Shown: positions 33,951-43,559 of the stretch, piece after piece
How the letters are laid out: every line of letters begins with the position of its first letter
Numbering within the stretch: the stretch's first letter is position 1
Assembly (NCBI GenBank): GCA_963728985.1
Contig: CAVSME010000003.1
Span: 558,001-622,000 of the forward strand
Direction: 5' to 3'
Length of the DNA: 64,000 nt
Origin: DASXAI01 sp963728985
GTDB lineage: Bacteria; Actinomycetota; Acidimicrobiia; Acidimicrobiales; Ilumatobacteraceae
Notes under the pieces: generated by a model
Told to the model about the DNA's origin: nothing
Seen by the model: only the letters and a program-made list of their open reading frames with translations
The model's database searches: none
Program-made: the position numbers and the translations under genes

Positions 33951-36395
33951 ATGAAGTCGGCAGCCGCCCGGGCCGTGAGGACCTCTCCCGCGGCCCGACG
34001 GGGCCCGATGACGCCGGCACCCCTGCGGGCAGCCTCCCCGAGCCGGGCCGAGTCCAGCCGCGGCCATGCCGACCCCGGTCGCCCGGTCGCGGTGCGGTCG
34101 CCGAGCGAGATCCTCGGCCTGCAACACGACGCCGGCAACCGAGCGGTCGCAGCGCTGGTGCGATCGGTGCAACGTCTCGGCGGCTGGTCGGACGCCGACA
34201 AGAGGCAGGGCAAGGGGCAGGCGCCCGGCGATCCGAAGACCGGCTGGAACGTCGAGGAACACGCGGTGGGCACGATCCGCCGCATCCCGCTGGACGGTCT
34301 GACCGGTGGGCTGCAGGGCAACCCGGGTGAATCCGAGAGCGCGGGGAAGCTCACGAGCGAGGACGTCGCCGGGAAGGTGAAGGGCCCACCGCGTTCAGAC
34401 AAGGATGAGCAGAAGGGACGGGGGCGGGCCATCGCGCTCGTGCCGTCCCTCCTCGAGACGGAGGATGCCGTCCAGGTGTTCTTCCACCTCCACGGCAACA
34501 CCGAGATGGAGTCGCGTGGCTTCGCCGGATGGCGTCAGCACAAGACGTCGCGCGAGGTCCGCGACGTGGCGCGCGACCGCATCGCCCAACAGATCGAGTC
34601 GGCCAACTCGCCTCAGCTCGTGGGCCTGCTCCCGCAGGGGGTCAACGAGTCGAACTTCGGCCAGCTCTCCGTGGACGCGTACATCAGCGATGCCTTCGAT
34701 CGCCTCGTCGAGATCGGCGCGTGGACGAAGGCGCCGCCCAAGTTCACCGTCGTGCTGTCGTCGCACAGCGGCGGCAGCTTCACGATCGGCAGGATGCTGC
34801 GTGGCGCGAAGGGCTTCCAACTGCCGGCGAGCATCAAGACCCTGGTCCTGTTCGAGTCGTTGCACGACCGGCGCTTCGCCAAAGACCCGGCGAAGCGCTA
34901 CGACCAGGTCGACCAGTTCGGCACGTGGATCGAAGGCATGCTTGCCGACCATCTGGCCTTCCTGAACTCGGCGGCCACGGCGCCCGACAAGAAGGCGCGG
35001 CTCGACGCCGCCACTCGGTTCCGACTGGTCTGGGACCCTGACGGTTCTTACAACGACAACTACGTCCGCATGGGTCAGCACCTCGACAAGTGGTTCGACG
35101 CCAACAAGACGGCGATCGGGACCAACGAGAAGGTGCTGCGCGACCTGATCGTGTTCGATCCGAGGAAGGGAGTCGGCCACGAGGGGATCGTCCGTGCCGG
35201 GGTCGCCGATGCGCTGACTGGTGCGGTCCCGGCCCCACCGAAGCCGGCGGCCCCGCCGCCGAAGGGCTCGAAGCTCGTACCGGTGCAACGTGATCTGGCG
35301 GCCAAGACCAACGACTACAGCCCGGTCTTCCTCACGATCGGCGAGGCACTGGCGCCCCTCATCAAGGCGAAGTCCGTCACGCCGACCCGAGACGGCGATC
35401 TCGAGATGTGGGGAAGCACCGTCCACGCCGCCAAACCCGACGTCGTCTCGGCCTTCCAGGCCAAGGGATTCTCCAAGGCATCGCAGATGGCCGACGCCGT
35501 CTACAACCGGAACAACGTCCTCCTCTTCACGGAAGGCTGGGATCCGCAGTACGGCGGCGCCCGCATCGGCGGCGCATCGCGCGAGGACACGCTCTCGCAC
35601 CAGAGCGACAGGCCCCTGACGGCGGCTGAGCGGGACGCCGCCGGAACCGTCTTCTGGGGCGCGCTCCGCATGGACGGGGTCACGATCTCGGAGTCGACCG
35701 TCATTGCCCTCGGTGGCTACGCCCGCACGATCCCCGACCACATCTACTTTCCGAACGGTACCTTCGACGAGTCCGGATTCGTACCGTGGCTCATCCACGA
35801 GCTCACCCATGTCTGGCAGTACCAGCACGGCGCTCCTGTCGGCAACGTGATCGTCAGCGCCTTCCGGGGGCACTACGACTACGGCGGCGAGGCGGGACTC
35901 CGCAAGGCATGGGCCGACGGCGACAACTTCGGCGACTTCGGGTTCGAGCAGCAGGGTGACATCCTCCAGCACTACTACGAGCGAGTGAGGGCCGGCATCG
36001 AGACCTCGGCCTTCGACCCCTTCGTCGCCCAAGTTCGATCGGGCGTGATCGACCAGCGGCTCCCGGAGGTCAAGCCCATCACCCCGCTGCCGGTCGGAAC
36101 ACTCGACGTGCACGCCCTCAACGAGAAGTTCAGGGTCAGGATCGAGAACGAGATCATCGCCCAGCTCAAGTTGTACCCGCGGGACGACAGGGCTGTCCTG
36201 GCGCGCCGCGACAAGGTGGTCGAGCTGTTCCGGAACTTCACGGGCTACTGGTCGGGCACCTATCGCGACCGCATCGATGCCCGGGCCCCGAACGACGAGC
36301 TCGTGACGCTCCTCTACGGACGGATGAGCCGGGCGACCGTCACGCGCGTCCGCGATCTGCTCGTGGGCAAGGCGGCGAAGAAGAAGTCCCCCTAG
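33951..36395 (+). CDS. Putative eCIS cargo: hydrolase-like domain plus HExxH metalloprotease-like domain
   Basis: An 814-residue soluble protein with no signal peptide. Residues 1-50 are disordered and Arg/Pro/Ala-rich. Residues 54-76 (ILGLQHDAGNRAVAALVRSV and on) match the LQxxAGNxAVxxL element found at the N termini of proteins linked to extracellular contractile injection systems. Residues 160-430 look like an alpha/beta-hydrolase-type domain (FFHLHGN at 177-183; nucleophile candidate Ser273 in SHSGGS). A Pro-rich linker lies at 427-439. Residues 440-814 carry the zincin motif HELTH (616-620), with Glu666 in FEQQGD as a possible third ligand. No injection-system structural gene is in the window. 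Function is inferred. Confidence 0.75.
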   Translation: MKSAAARAVRTSPAARRGPMTPAPLRAASPSRAESSRGHADPGRPVAVRSPSEILGLQHDAGNRAVAALVRSVQRLGGWSDADKRQGKGQAPGDPKTGWNVEEHAVGTIRRIPLDGLTGGLQGNPGESESAGKLTSEDVAGKVKGPPRSDKDEQKGRGRAIALVPSLLETEDAVQVFFHLHGNTEMESRGFAGWRQHKTSREVRDVARDRIAQQIESANSPQLVGLLPQGVNESNFGQLSVDAYISDAFDRLVEIGAWTKAPPKFTVVLSSHSGGSFTIGRMLRGAKGFQLPASIKTLVLFESLHDRRFAKDPAKRYDQVDQFGTWIEGMLADHLAFLNSAATAPDKKARLDAATRFRLVWDPDGSYNDNYVRMGQHLDKWFDANKTAIGTNEKVLRDLIVFDPRKGVGHEGIVRAGVADALTGAVPAPPKPAAPPPKGSKLVPVQRDLAAKTNDYSPVFLTIGEALAPLIKAKSVTPTRDGDLEMWGSTVHAAKPDVVSAFQAKGFSKASQMADAVYNRNNVLLFTEGWDPQYGGARIGGASREDTLSHQSDRPLTAAERDAAGTVFWGALRMDGVTISESTVIALGGYARTIPDHIYFPNGTFDESGFVPWLIHELTHVWQYQHGAPVGNVIVSAFRGHYDYGGEAGLRKAWADGDNFGDFGFEQQGDILQHYYERVRAGIETSAFDPFVAQVRSGVIDQRLPEVKPITPLPVGTLDVHALNEKFRVRIENEIIAQLKLYPRDDRAVLARRDKVVELFRNFTGYWSGTYRDRIDARAPNDELVTLLYGRMSRATVTRVRDLLVGKAAKKKSP

Positions 36396-37441
36396 ATGGT
36401 CGTCTCAACTCCCATTGTTCAGATACGACGCATACTCACTGTAGGCCACCTGGCCGGCTTTACTGCTTTGCTCTGCAGAATTGCGCCAGCCACAGGCGGG
36501 GGAATCGGCGCCCAGTAGGCGGGCATGAACGCCGCCACTTCTGGATTCAGCGACTAAATCAAGGCGAAGTTGACCAGCCAGATGGTGGGCGCCATCGACA
36601 TCCCAACCTTTGCGCTCACACCGCCTTTCGTGTTGGGAACAAGCTGTGCCGCACCCGATATGCCCTGGGATAGGACGCTATAGAAGGCCAGCTCCGGGTA
36701 CGCCGACCGGTAGAGCATGAGCGAGGTTGACGTCGCACCGTTGGCCCTCATCCACTGGCCCATGTAGCCGCCTGGAACCAGCAGCTCGTTGATCTCTCTC
36801 GTCGGGGCGGTCGAGTCATGCACCCCAAGACTCGGGCAATGTCGAGGTAGATCGTCGGCGATGTGGGCGATCGCGTCCTTGCGATCGGGCCGACGGCACA
36901 CGGGCACGGACAGCGTCAGGACCAGTGCGTGGCCAAGCTGAGTCTACGTAGCGAACGTCTCGCTCGCTCGACGAGCGCCGGTTCGACAACGATGTGGTGT
37001 AGGTCCGCCACCACATCTCGATCTGGACACTTGGCGGCGCGCCAACACGCCCACTTCGAGCCGAAGTCCCGGTTCTGGGAACTGCCAGCGTCGCAAGAGC
37101 GTTCAATCGATCATGACGGAGGCGCTGTGGGAGCAATGGGCCGAGATGAGTGTCACTCACCGAGACGTCCACGACACCGACGTAGCCGCCGTCCTCCATC
37201 TCATCCAAGAGGAAGCCAAGCTCGCCCGCTGCCGTGGCGACGGAACGTCCGCGGCGCGAGCCGAAAGGTGAGCGAGTAGGTCCACGGGACGACGTAGCAC
37301 GGTCGACGACGAGAGCGTCGAGGGCCGCCCCCTAACCGGCGATGAGTCGCCTACAGATCCGGCGACCGGGTGTTACGGTGCTCGCTCCTGGGGCACATGA
37401 CCCGCATGCTCAGGGGGCGTGCGGCCAGAGGGGGTGCGGTT
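36396..37441. other. About 1 kb without a convincing gene, less GC-rich
   Basis: This stretch has visibly more A/T than its neighbours. It holds only short open frames, including one at 36554-36907 (minus) that is described separately and a 52-codon frame at 37113-37271 (plus) with no recognisable motif. It looks like decayed or foreign DNA at the left edge of the mosaic region. Confidence 0.5.
36554..36907 (-). CDS. Unrecognised small open frame, possibly a fragment
   Basis: A 117-codon frame. Its C-terminal two thirds (REINELLVPGGYMGQWMRAN, ATSTSLMLYRSAYPELAFYS) has a protein-like composition, while its first 30 residues do not. No domain is recognised. It could be the end of a larger lost gene. 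Base composition is lower in GC than in the flanking genes. Confidence 0.3.
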   Translation of the reverse strand: MPVCRRPDRKDAIAHIADDLPRHCPSLGVHDSTAPTREINELLVPGGYMGQWMRANGATSTSLMLYRSAYPELAFYSVLSQGISGAAQLVPNTKGGVSAKVGMSMAPTIWLVNFALI

Positions 37442-38191
37442 ATGACGGTTGTCTTGGTCCACGGCAACCCGGAGACTGCTTCGGTCTGGGATCCGCTGCG
37501 CGCTGAGCTTGGGCGCGACGATGTGATTGCGCTGTCGCCACCGGGGTTCGGTGCGCCGGTCCCTGACGGTTGGGGTGCGACGAGCGACGACTACCTCAGC
37601 TGGCTGGTCGGCGAGGTCGACGCACTCGACGGTCCAATCGACCTCATCGGCCACGATTGGGGTGGCGGGCACGTGCTGCGCCTCGCCGCCAGGCGGCCCG
37701 ACCTGATCCGCTCGTGGGTCAGCGACGTCGCCGGCATCTTTGACGCCGAGTACGTCTGGCATGACTTCGCTCAGGTGTGGCAGACCCCGGATGAGGGCGA
37801 GGCGGCGATTGAGGCGTGGCGAGCGCTGCCGACGGCTGAGCTGGTGGCGAACTTCGTGGCCGTCGGGCTCCCCGATGAGGCCGCTCGCTCGGCGGCGAAG
37901 TTGTTAGCGTCAACGGACACGGGCCGGTGCATACTCACGCTCTACCGATCTGCCGCCCAGCCCAAGATGGCGGAGTTCGGGGAGGAGTTGGCGAGCGCGG
38001 AGCGTCGGCGCGCGCTCGTCATCGTCGCCACCGAAGACCCCTACGTGGGCGGCGAGGTCCTCGCCCGCCGGACCGCCGAGCGATATGGGGCAGACGTAGC
38101 GGTGCTCGACGGTCTCGGCCACTGGTGGATGCTCGAAGACCCGGCGCGAGGCGCAGCGGTCCTGTCGAGCTTCCTCGCCTCGGTCGAGTGA
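37442..38191 (+). CDS. Alpha/beta hydrolase with Asp nucleophile
   Basis: A 249-residue alpha/beta-hydrolase. HGNP (7-10) forms the oxyanion hole and the nucleophile elbow is GHDWGG with Asp72, as in haloalkane dehalogenases and epoxide hydrolases. A late GLGHWWMLEDP supplies the catalytic His. ATG 37442 has GAGGGGG upstream; an in-frame extension to 37370 lacks homology. It is followed 34 bases later by the FAD oxidoreductase. Confidence 0.85.
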   Translation: MTVVLVHGNPETASVWDPLRAELGRDDVIALSPPGFGAPVPDGWGATSDDYLSWLVGEVDALDGPIDLIGHDWGGGHVLRLAARRPDLIRSWVSDVAGIFDAEYVWHDFAQVWQTPDEGEAAIEAWRALPTAELVANFVAVGLPDEAARSAAKLLASTDTGRCILTLYRSAAQPKMAEFGEELASAERRRALVIVATEDPYVGGEVLARRTAERYGADVAVLDGLGHWWMLEDPARGAAVLSSFLASVE

Positions 38192-38225
38192 CGTCTCCAG
38201 AAGGCCGGGCTGAGGGCGCTTCACG

Positions 38226-39947
38226 GTGACGACGGTCGCGGTGCTGGGCGGCGGCGTGGCCGGTCTCAGTGCCGCGCATGAGTTGGCCGAGCGCGGCTTC
38301 ACGGTCACCGTCTTCGAGGGTCGGGAGACATTCGGCGGCAAGGCCCGTTCCCTCCCCGTTCCGAACTCGGGCCGCGCCGGCCGCCCCGACCTTCCCGCCG
38401 AACACGGTTTCCGGTTCTTTCCCGGCTTCTATCGTCACCTCCCCGACACCATGGCCCGCATCCCGTGCGGCCAGAGCACTGTCGCCGACCATCTCGTGCC
38501 GGCCACCCGCCTCCTTCTTGCCCAGGCGGATGGGCAGCCCGAGATGATCGCCGCCACGCAGAGCCCCGCATCACTCGATGATCTCCAGACCATGATTCGG
38601 TTCGCCTGGGACTTCGGCACCCGGCTCGGCATCCCGCATACCGAGCTGGCGTGGTTTCTCGACCGGGTGCTCACCCTGCTGACGTCGTGCGATCAACGCC
38701 GGTTCGAGCAGTGGGAGCGCCAGAGCTGGTGGGAGTTCGTCGGCGCCGAGCAGCGGTCCGCGCCGTTCCAGAAATTCCTCGCCGACGGCCTCACCCGCAC
38801 ACTGGTGGCCGCTCGGGGCCGCGAGATGAGCGCCCGTACAGGTGGCCTCATACTCTGCCAGTTGCTCTTCGACCTCACTCGTGTCGGGGGCCGCGCCGAT
38901 CGAGTGCTCGACGCGCCGACGAGCGAGGTGTGGATCGATCCTTGGGTCGACCACCTCCGAGCCGAGGGGGTGGTGCTGCGGGCCCAGTGCGCCGTGGCTG
39001 GCATCACCTGTCAGGGCGGTCGCGTGGCTGCAGTCACCGTCCAGACACCCGTGGGCACCGAGGTGGTTACCGCTGACTACTACGTCGCTGCACTACCGGT
39101 GGAACGGCTCCGACTGCTCATCTCGAACGAGTTGCGCGCCGCCGATCCCGGCTTGGCGAAACTGCCCCGCCTCGTCGTCCGCTGGATGAACGGCATGATG
39201 TTCTATCTCGCCCGTGATGTACCGCTGCAGCACGGCCATGTCATCTTCGCCGATTCCGAATGGGCGCTGACGGCGATCTCCCAAGCACAGTTCTGGCCCG
39301 GCGTCGATCTTCGAGCCCGGGGCAACGGCGACGTTGCGGGGATTCTCTCCGTCGACATCTCCGAATGGGACCGCCCTGGTCGCCGCACTGGCAAGGTGGC
39401 GATGTCGTGCACGCCGGACGAGATTCGTGAGGAAGTTTGGGGCCAGCTCATCGACCACATCGACGACGGTTCGCTGGAGGCGAGCAATGTCGTCACGAGC
39501 TTCCTCGATCCTGCCATCGTGTTTCCCAATCCGACCGCGGCCGCCAACCTCGAACCACTGTTGGTCAACACTGCCAGCTCGTGGTTCGACCGTCCCGACG
39601 CTGTGACTCGGATCCCGAACTTCCTGCTGGCCGCCGACTTCGTCCGAACTCACACCGACCTGGCGACGATGGAGGGCGCCAATGAGGCGGCCCGTCGAGC
39701 GGTGAATGGCATCATTGCCGCGACCGGATCGCACGCGCCGCCCTGTGCCGTCTGGAAGCTGCGCGAGCCGCTCGGACTGGTGCCGTTCCGTCAGCTCGAC
39801 GAGCTCCAATGGCGGATCGGACGTCGACGTGTCAGTGCGCCTCTGCGCGTCAATCAGGCGGGCGCTCTCGTACCGACCAACCCGGTGTCGAGTGGATTGT
39901 TGAGGCTGAGCCGACAGTGGGCCCGCCGCGGCGCGACCCGACCCTGA
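38226..39947 (+). CDS. FAD-dependent amine oxidase/desaturase-like oxidoreductase
   Basis: A 573-residue flavoprotein. The N-terminal dinucleotide motif is VLGGGVAGLSAAHELAERGF, then FEGRETFGGKARS, and the family element AEHGFRFFPGFYRHLPDTM. It resembles hydroxysqualene-dehydroxylase and phytoene-desaturase relatives, which act on isoprenoid chains. The C-terminal FAD-closing motif is not sharp. GTG 38226 is the start. It probably shares a transcript with the upstream hydrolase. Confidence 0.8.
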   Translation: MTTVAVLGGGVAGLSAAHELAERGFTVTVFEGRETFGGKARSLPVPNSGRAGRPDLPAEHGFRFFPGFYRHLPDTMARIPCGQSTVADHLVPATRLLLAQADGQPEMIAATQSPASLDDLQTMIRFAWDFGTRLGIPHTELAWFLDRVLTLLTSCDQRRFEQWERQSWWEFVGAEQRSAPFQKFLADGLTRTLVAARGREMSARTGGLILCQLLFDLTRVGGRADRVLDAPTSEVWIDPWVDHLRAEGVVLRAQCAVAGITCQGGRVAAVTVQTPVGTEVVTADYYVAALPVERLRLLISNELRAADPGLAKLPRLVVRWMNGMMFYLARDVPLQHGHVIFADSEWALTAISQAQFWPGVDLRARGNGDVAGILSVDISEWDRPGRRTGKVAMSCTPDEIREEVWGQLIDHIDDGSLEASNVVTSFLDPAIVFPNPTAAANLEPLLVNTASSWFDRPDAVTRIPNFLLAADFVRTHTDLATMEGANEAARRAVNGIIAATGSHAPPCAVWKLREPLGLVPFRQLDELQWRIGRRRVSAPLRVNQAGALVPTNPVSSGLLRLSRQWARRGATRP

Positions 39948-40104
39948 GCTGATCGCGTGCACCGTCATCGTGAAGCGCCCGCTTGCCGTTCCCGCTGGTC
40001 AGGATGGGTGGATGGGGACGCGGAAACGGCTTCGGCGTCACGCTGACCGATGGTTCCCGTCCGGCGCCGCCGGCCGGCAGACGTCACGGTCGCGCCGGGA
40101 AGAG

Positions 40105-40902
40105 TCACGGATGGATGCCGGCGATGAACGCTGCTACCGCCTCATTGAACGTGTCAGGTATCTCAGCGTTGGGCGAATGACCCGCGTCGACCCGCATGAT
40201 CGCGAGATTGGGCATCGCCGTCTGGACGTAGCGGCAGGGTTCGGCGAACGAGCGCTCCTTCTTGCCCGCCACCAGCAGGGCGGGACGGGAGTTGCCGCCG
40301 ATGCGCTCTCGGACCGTGCTCGCCGGTCCGGTATGGCGCATCGTGCCCGACACGCCGAGGGGCTGCAGCAGCGGCACGTCGACCGCTAGCGCTTCGCGCA
40401 CGACGGGAACGATGCGGTGGGAGCGAGCCGGGTTGGCCTTGCTTCGCTCGAGGTGGGCAAGGCCGTACTCGAGGATGCGATCAGCCTCGCTCTCGGCGCT
40501 CGTCACCATCGCCTCCCGCCAATCTCGGCCTGCGAGCGCTGACGCCGAGTTGGTGAAGACGTGACCAATGACTCGATCGGGATGGTCAAGCGCGTAGCGG
40601 AGCGTCAACGCCGCTCCGAGGGAATGGCCGAGAACGAACCACCGGTCGACGCCGAGCTCACGCCGGATGTCTTCGAACGCGGCGACGTAGGCGTCCGGGT
40701 GATAGGCCAGTGGCTCGAGAGGCGACGCCGACCGCCCATGGCCGTACAGCTCGATGACGACCGGCGTGGACACCGCGCCGAGGGCCTCCAGGTTCGCTCG
40801 CCAGATTGCCCGGCCAGCGAGGAAGCCGTGCACCATCAGCATCGCCTGGCCGCGACCGTGGTGAACATCGACATGCAGGCCAGCGGCCGTCGACAAGATC
40901 AC
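40105..40902 (-). CDS. Alpha/beta hydrolase
   Basis: A 265-residue alpha/beta-hydrolase: MLMVHGFLAGRAIWRANLEAL, the elbow GHSLGAAL with Ser as nucleophile, and late DAGHSPNAEIPDTF with His. GTG 40902 overlaps the TGA that ends an upstream coding relic (GTGA junction), so it was once the second gene of an operon whose first gene has decayed. Confidence 0.85.
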   Translation of the reverse strand: MILSTAAGLHVDVHHGRGQAMLMVHGFLAGRAIWRANLEALGAVSTPVVIELYGHGRSASPLEPLAYHPDAYVAAFEDIRRELGVDRWFVLGHSLGAALTLRYALDHPDRVIGHVFTNSASALAGRDWREAMVTSAESEADRILEYGLAHLERSKANPARSHRIVPVVREALAVDVPLLQPLGVSGTMRHTGPASTVRERIGGNSRPALLVAGKKERSFAEPCRYVQTAMPNLAIMRVDAGHSPNAEIPDTFNEAVAAFIAGIHP

Positions 40903-41080
40903 ACGACGGAACCGGTGCGCTCCACGGCCACGAGTTTCGCGTCACCTTCAGGGTCACGCCACTCCAGCGGGTACGGCTCGGTCGGCGTAGCGTTCGGTCC
41001 GGCGAAACATCTCGGTGAGCTCCACGATGCGAGCGCTGGGCCGGGCGATCACGATCGGGGTGATGCTCACCACCCAGCGA
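40899..41080 (-). pseudogene. Coding relic upstream of the hydrolase
   Basis: The minus strand reads ITPIVIARPSARIVELTEMF in one frame, then EPYPLEWRDPEGDAKLVAVE in another, ending with a TGA that overlaps the hydrolase GTG. The composition is protein-like but the frame is broken and the start is lost. The family is not recognised. Confidence 0.35.
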
Positions 41081-41117
41081 TCTCGTCGGTTGCCGGCTGC
41101 CGATTCGGAGCGCGCCG

Positions 41118-41198
41118 ATGGTTGGCGTCGTGCGAGACGCTGCCGATGGCATGACCAACCGCCAGATCGCACAGGCGCAGTTCGTCACCAACGACGAC
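41118..41198 (+). pseudogene. LuxR HTH relic
   Basis: The translated stretch AADGMTNRQIAQAQFVTNDD closely follows the LuxR-type HTH consensus (AADGMTNREIAQALFVT). Nothing before or after it continues the domain, so it is a fragment of a lost regulator. Confidence 0.4.
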
Positions 41199-41316
41199 GC
41201 CGCGATCCGAGGTTGGGTGACCCGGCCCCCCCAGGTTGGACGGCGCGTGACCGGCAACGTGGTTGATTGGCTTACGATCCCAACGTGGCTCCGCCGCTGA
41301 ATTGGGGAGGATCGTG

Positions 41317-41991
41317 ATGTCGAAGGGCAACGTCCGGGCGGCTGGTATTGCCGCCCTTGTTTTTGTCGCATTGACGCTCGTGGCGGTCTTCGCGACGGGT
41401 GAGCCACCGGCCGCCGACGACGCCGTAGCCGAGATCCGGGACTATCTCGTTGATCATCGATCAACACTTCTCCTGAGCAACCTCCTCGGCCTCGTCGCCA
41501 TTCCTTTCGTGATCTGGTTCGGCACTGTGATGCGCCAAGCCCTGCGCCGCGATCGGACGGCCGACGCATTCGGGACGGCTTCCCTGGCTGGGCTGATACT
41601 TGCGGCAACGATGGCGATGGCCGGAGGAGCGGTTGGCACAGCGCCGGTCTACGTCGATGGCGTTGCTGGCCAGCTTGGCGACGACACCATCCGCTTCGCG
41701 TACGAGGCGCAAACGCTGCTGTTCGCTGCGACCTCGGCCGGCTTCCTCCTCTTCGGACTGACGACCGGACTGGCGATCCAACGCACGCGCGGCCTTCCCA
41801 TCTACCTTGCGTGGTTGGCGTATCTCGTGGCGCTCGGCAATCTCGTGGCGCTCGTCAGCACCGCAGCTCCGGGCGCGTCGGCACTCGGCCTCTTCGGCGT
41901 GCTCTCCTTCGTGCTCTTTGTCCTCATCGCGGGGATCGTCATGATCATCGGCAGAGTCGTGACGCCAGTTGCGGTGCCTTCCGCTCCATAG
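41317..41991 (+). CDS. Six-helix integral membrane protein of unknown function
   Basis: A 224-residue membrane protein. Hydrophobic segments include AAGIAALVFVALTLVAVFA, LLLSNLLGLVAIPFVIWFG, ASLAGLILAATMAMAGGAVG, LLFAATSAGFLLFGLTTGLA, IYLAWLAYLVALGNLVALV and a last helix near FVLFVLIAGIVMII. The layout resembles DUF4386-like proteins. GGGGAGG precedes GTG 41314 / ATG 41317. It is flanked by relics on both sides. Confidence 0.8.
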   Translation: MSKGNVRAAGIAALVFVALTLVAVFATGEPPAADDAVAEIRDYLVDHRSTLLLSNLLGLVAIPFVIWFGTVMRQALRRDRTADAFGTASLAGLILAATMAMAGGAVGTAPVYVDGVAGQLGDDTIRFAYEAQTLLFAATSAGFLLFGLTTGLAIQRTRGLPIYLAWLAYLVALGNLVALVSTAAPGASALGLFGVLSFVLFVLIAGIVMIIGRVVTPVAVPSAP

Positions 41992-42140
41992 GGTTGCGGC
42001 CAGCGATTCGGGCAGATTGGAGAGGCACGTCTCCGACACGACCGGCCCAAGGGTCCGTGCGGCTGGCAAGGGCGCCGCCGCCATGCAGCTGCTGGCTGAT
42101 ACGGAGCGCCGCTGTACTCGGTGGTATTTCTGCTCCGTCG

Positions 42141-43190
42141 CTAGCCGTGGGCGTTCTCGTGACGGGTGAGTTCTGTCGCGAGCGCCGCCCGCCGGCTGAT
42201 GCCGAGTTTGGCGGAGATCCGCTCGAGATGGGTCTTGACGGTGCTGGGCGCGACGTAGAGGCGTTCGGCGACTTGTGTGTTCGTGTGACCGGCGGAGACT
42301 GCGCGCGCCACGCTCAGCTCGGTCGGTGTGAGGGCGTCCCAGCCGTGGGAGACGCGTCGACGGCGACCGCGCATGCGGCGGGCGAGGTCGACGGCGTCGG
42401 CGTCGGCGGTTCGGGCCCCTCGTCGGCGGCTTCCTCGAGACCGGACTCACCGAGGGCATCGGTGATGCGCTGTCGTGCGTTCCTGACGGCCTGCTCCTGG
42501 TAGGGGTAGCGCCACGTGCTCCCGGCTTCGGCACGGGCCGTTTCGGCAGCGCCGAGGAGTCGGGCTGCCTGCTCGTGGTGACCGCCACCGCTGAGGTGGA
42601 GCGCGACCAGCTCGAGTGCCTCCGCGACGAAGGGCCGGATGTCCAGGTCGAGCCGTCCGTCGGTCAGCAGCAGGCGCAGGACGAGGTCGGACGCGAGGAG
42701 GAACAGCATGAGCACGGGTGGCGGCTCGATGGTCGACGGGACTCGCTCGGGCTCGCGAAGTTGCGCCCCGTTGTCGAGGAGCTGGACCCACCACTCGGCG
42801 CCCGGGATCTGGCGGAGCTCGCTCGGGATGCTGTCCGCCGCCAGTCGCAGGAGGTCGGCGTCACCGGCTTGCAGGGCGATGCTCATCGCCACGGCGGCCA
42901 CGGTGAACTGCGCCGCGATGGCTCGACTCTCGTGTTGGAGCGCCCCACGGGCAAGCGCGCGCCCGCGCGGGATTGCCGCGCCAGGCCTCATGCAGCGCCA
43001 ACCAGCCGGGGTACGCCAGCTCGAATGTCTCGTCGTCGAACCCGACTGCGACTCGAGCGGCGCGCTCGAAGGCCGGGTCGCCGGCGGCGGTGGCGATCAG
43101 GGATCCGGTGGCGAGGAGTGCCCCGTACACGGCATAGCGCTGGTTGCCCGCCTCGGTCGCCAGCGCGTGGACCGGTGAACTTCCCGTGGC
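42141..43190 (-). pseudogene. LuxR-type regulator relic (TPR region and HTH)
   Basis: On the minus strand, from 43190 down, the pieces are: a TPR-like stretch (YAVYGALLATGSLIATAAGD, WLALHEAWRGNPA); then, after a shift near 42965, QFTVAAVAMSIALQAGDADLL through RLLGAAETARAEAGSTW; then, after another shift near 42390, the LuxR HTH LTPTELSVARAVSAGHTNTQ with STVKTHLERISAKLGI. The N-terminal ATPase is missing. It is joined at 43190 to integrase sequence. Confidence 0.7.
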
Positions 43191-43194
43191 GTGA

Positions 43195-43508
43195 GACTCG
43201 TAGTCGAGACGTGGCCGGCGAACATGAGCTGCCGGTGACCGCTCAAGAAGTCCTTCCTGCTCCGCGTACCGGTAGAAGCCGGCGACCGTGCAGAGCCGAC
43301 GGGCGACCGTGGCGCGAGCGCGACCACGGTCTCCGAGGTACCGGGCGAAGCACTCGATGTCGGCCCGGCGCACGGCATACAGCCGCAGGTTGTGCTCCTC
43401 GCACCAGGCGATGAACTGACGCAGATCGAGCGCATAGGCGTCACGGGTCAGGCCGCGATAGCCGGCGAGGAACGCCGCAAGCGCGTACCGCTCAGCATCG
43501 GAGAACAC
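43195..43508 (-). mobile_element. Tyrosine-recombinase N-terminal (SAM-like) fragment
   Basis: The minus-strand frame reads FLAGYRGLTRDAYALDLRQF, then CFARYLGDRGRARATVARRL and FYRYAEQEGLLERSPAAHV. This is the core-binding domain of an XerC-like site-specific recombinase. After RPRLDYESHATG the frame runs straight into LuxR-regulator sequence, so the catalytic domain is lost. The fusion makes a chimeric open frame from 43508 to 42861. Confidence 0.75.
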
Positions 43509-43559
43509 CGGCGCGATGACAGCGACGTCGATCGAGGGCGTGTGGGTTATGTTGAACCT

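Noticed and set aside
34741..34800. Calling the cargo protein a lipase from SHSGGS.
   Set aside because: The elbow is not canonical GxSxG and no Asp/His partners could be fixed; kept only as a hydrolase-like domain.
34395..36113. A 572-codon minus-strand frame.
   Set aside because: Antisense to the putative cargo gene; no motif.
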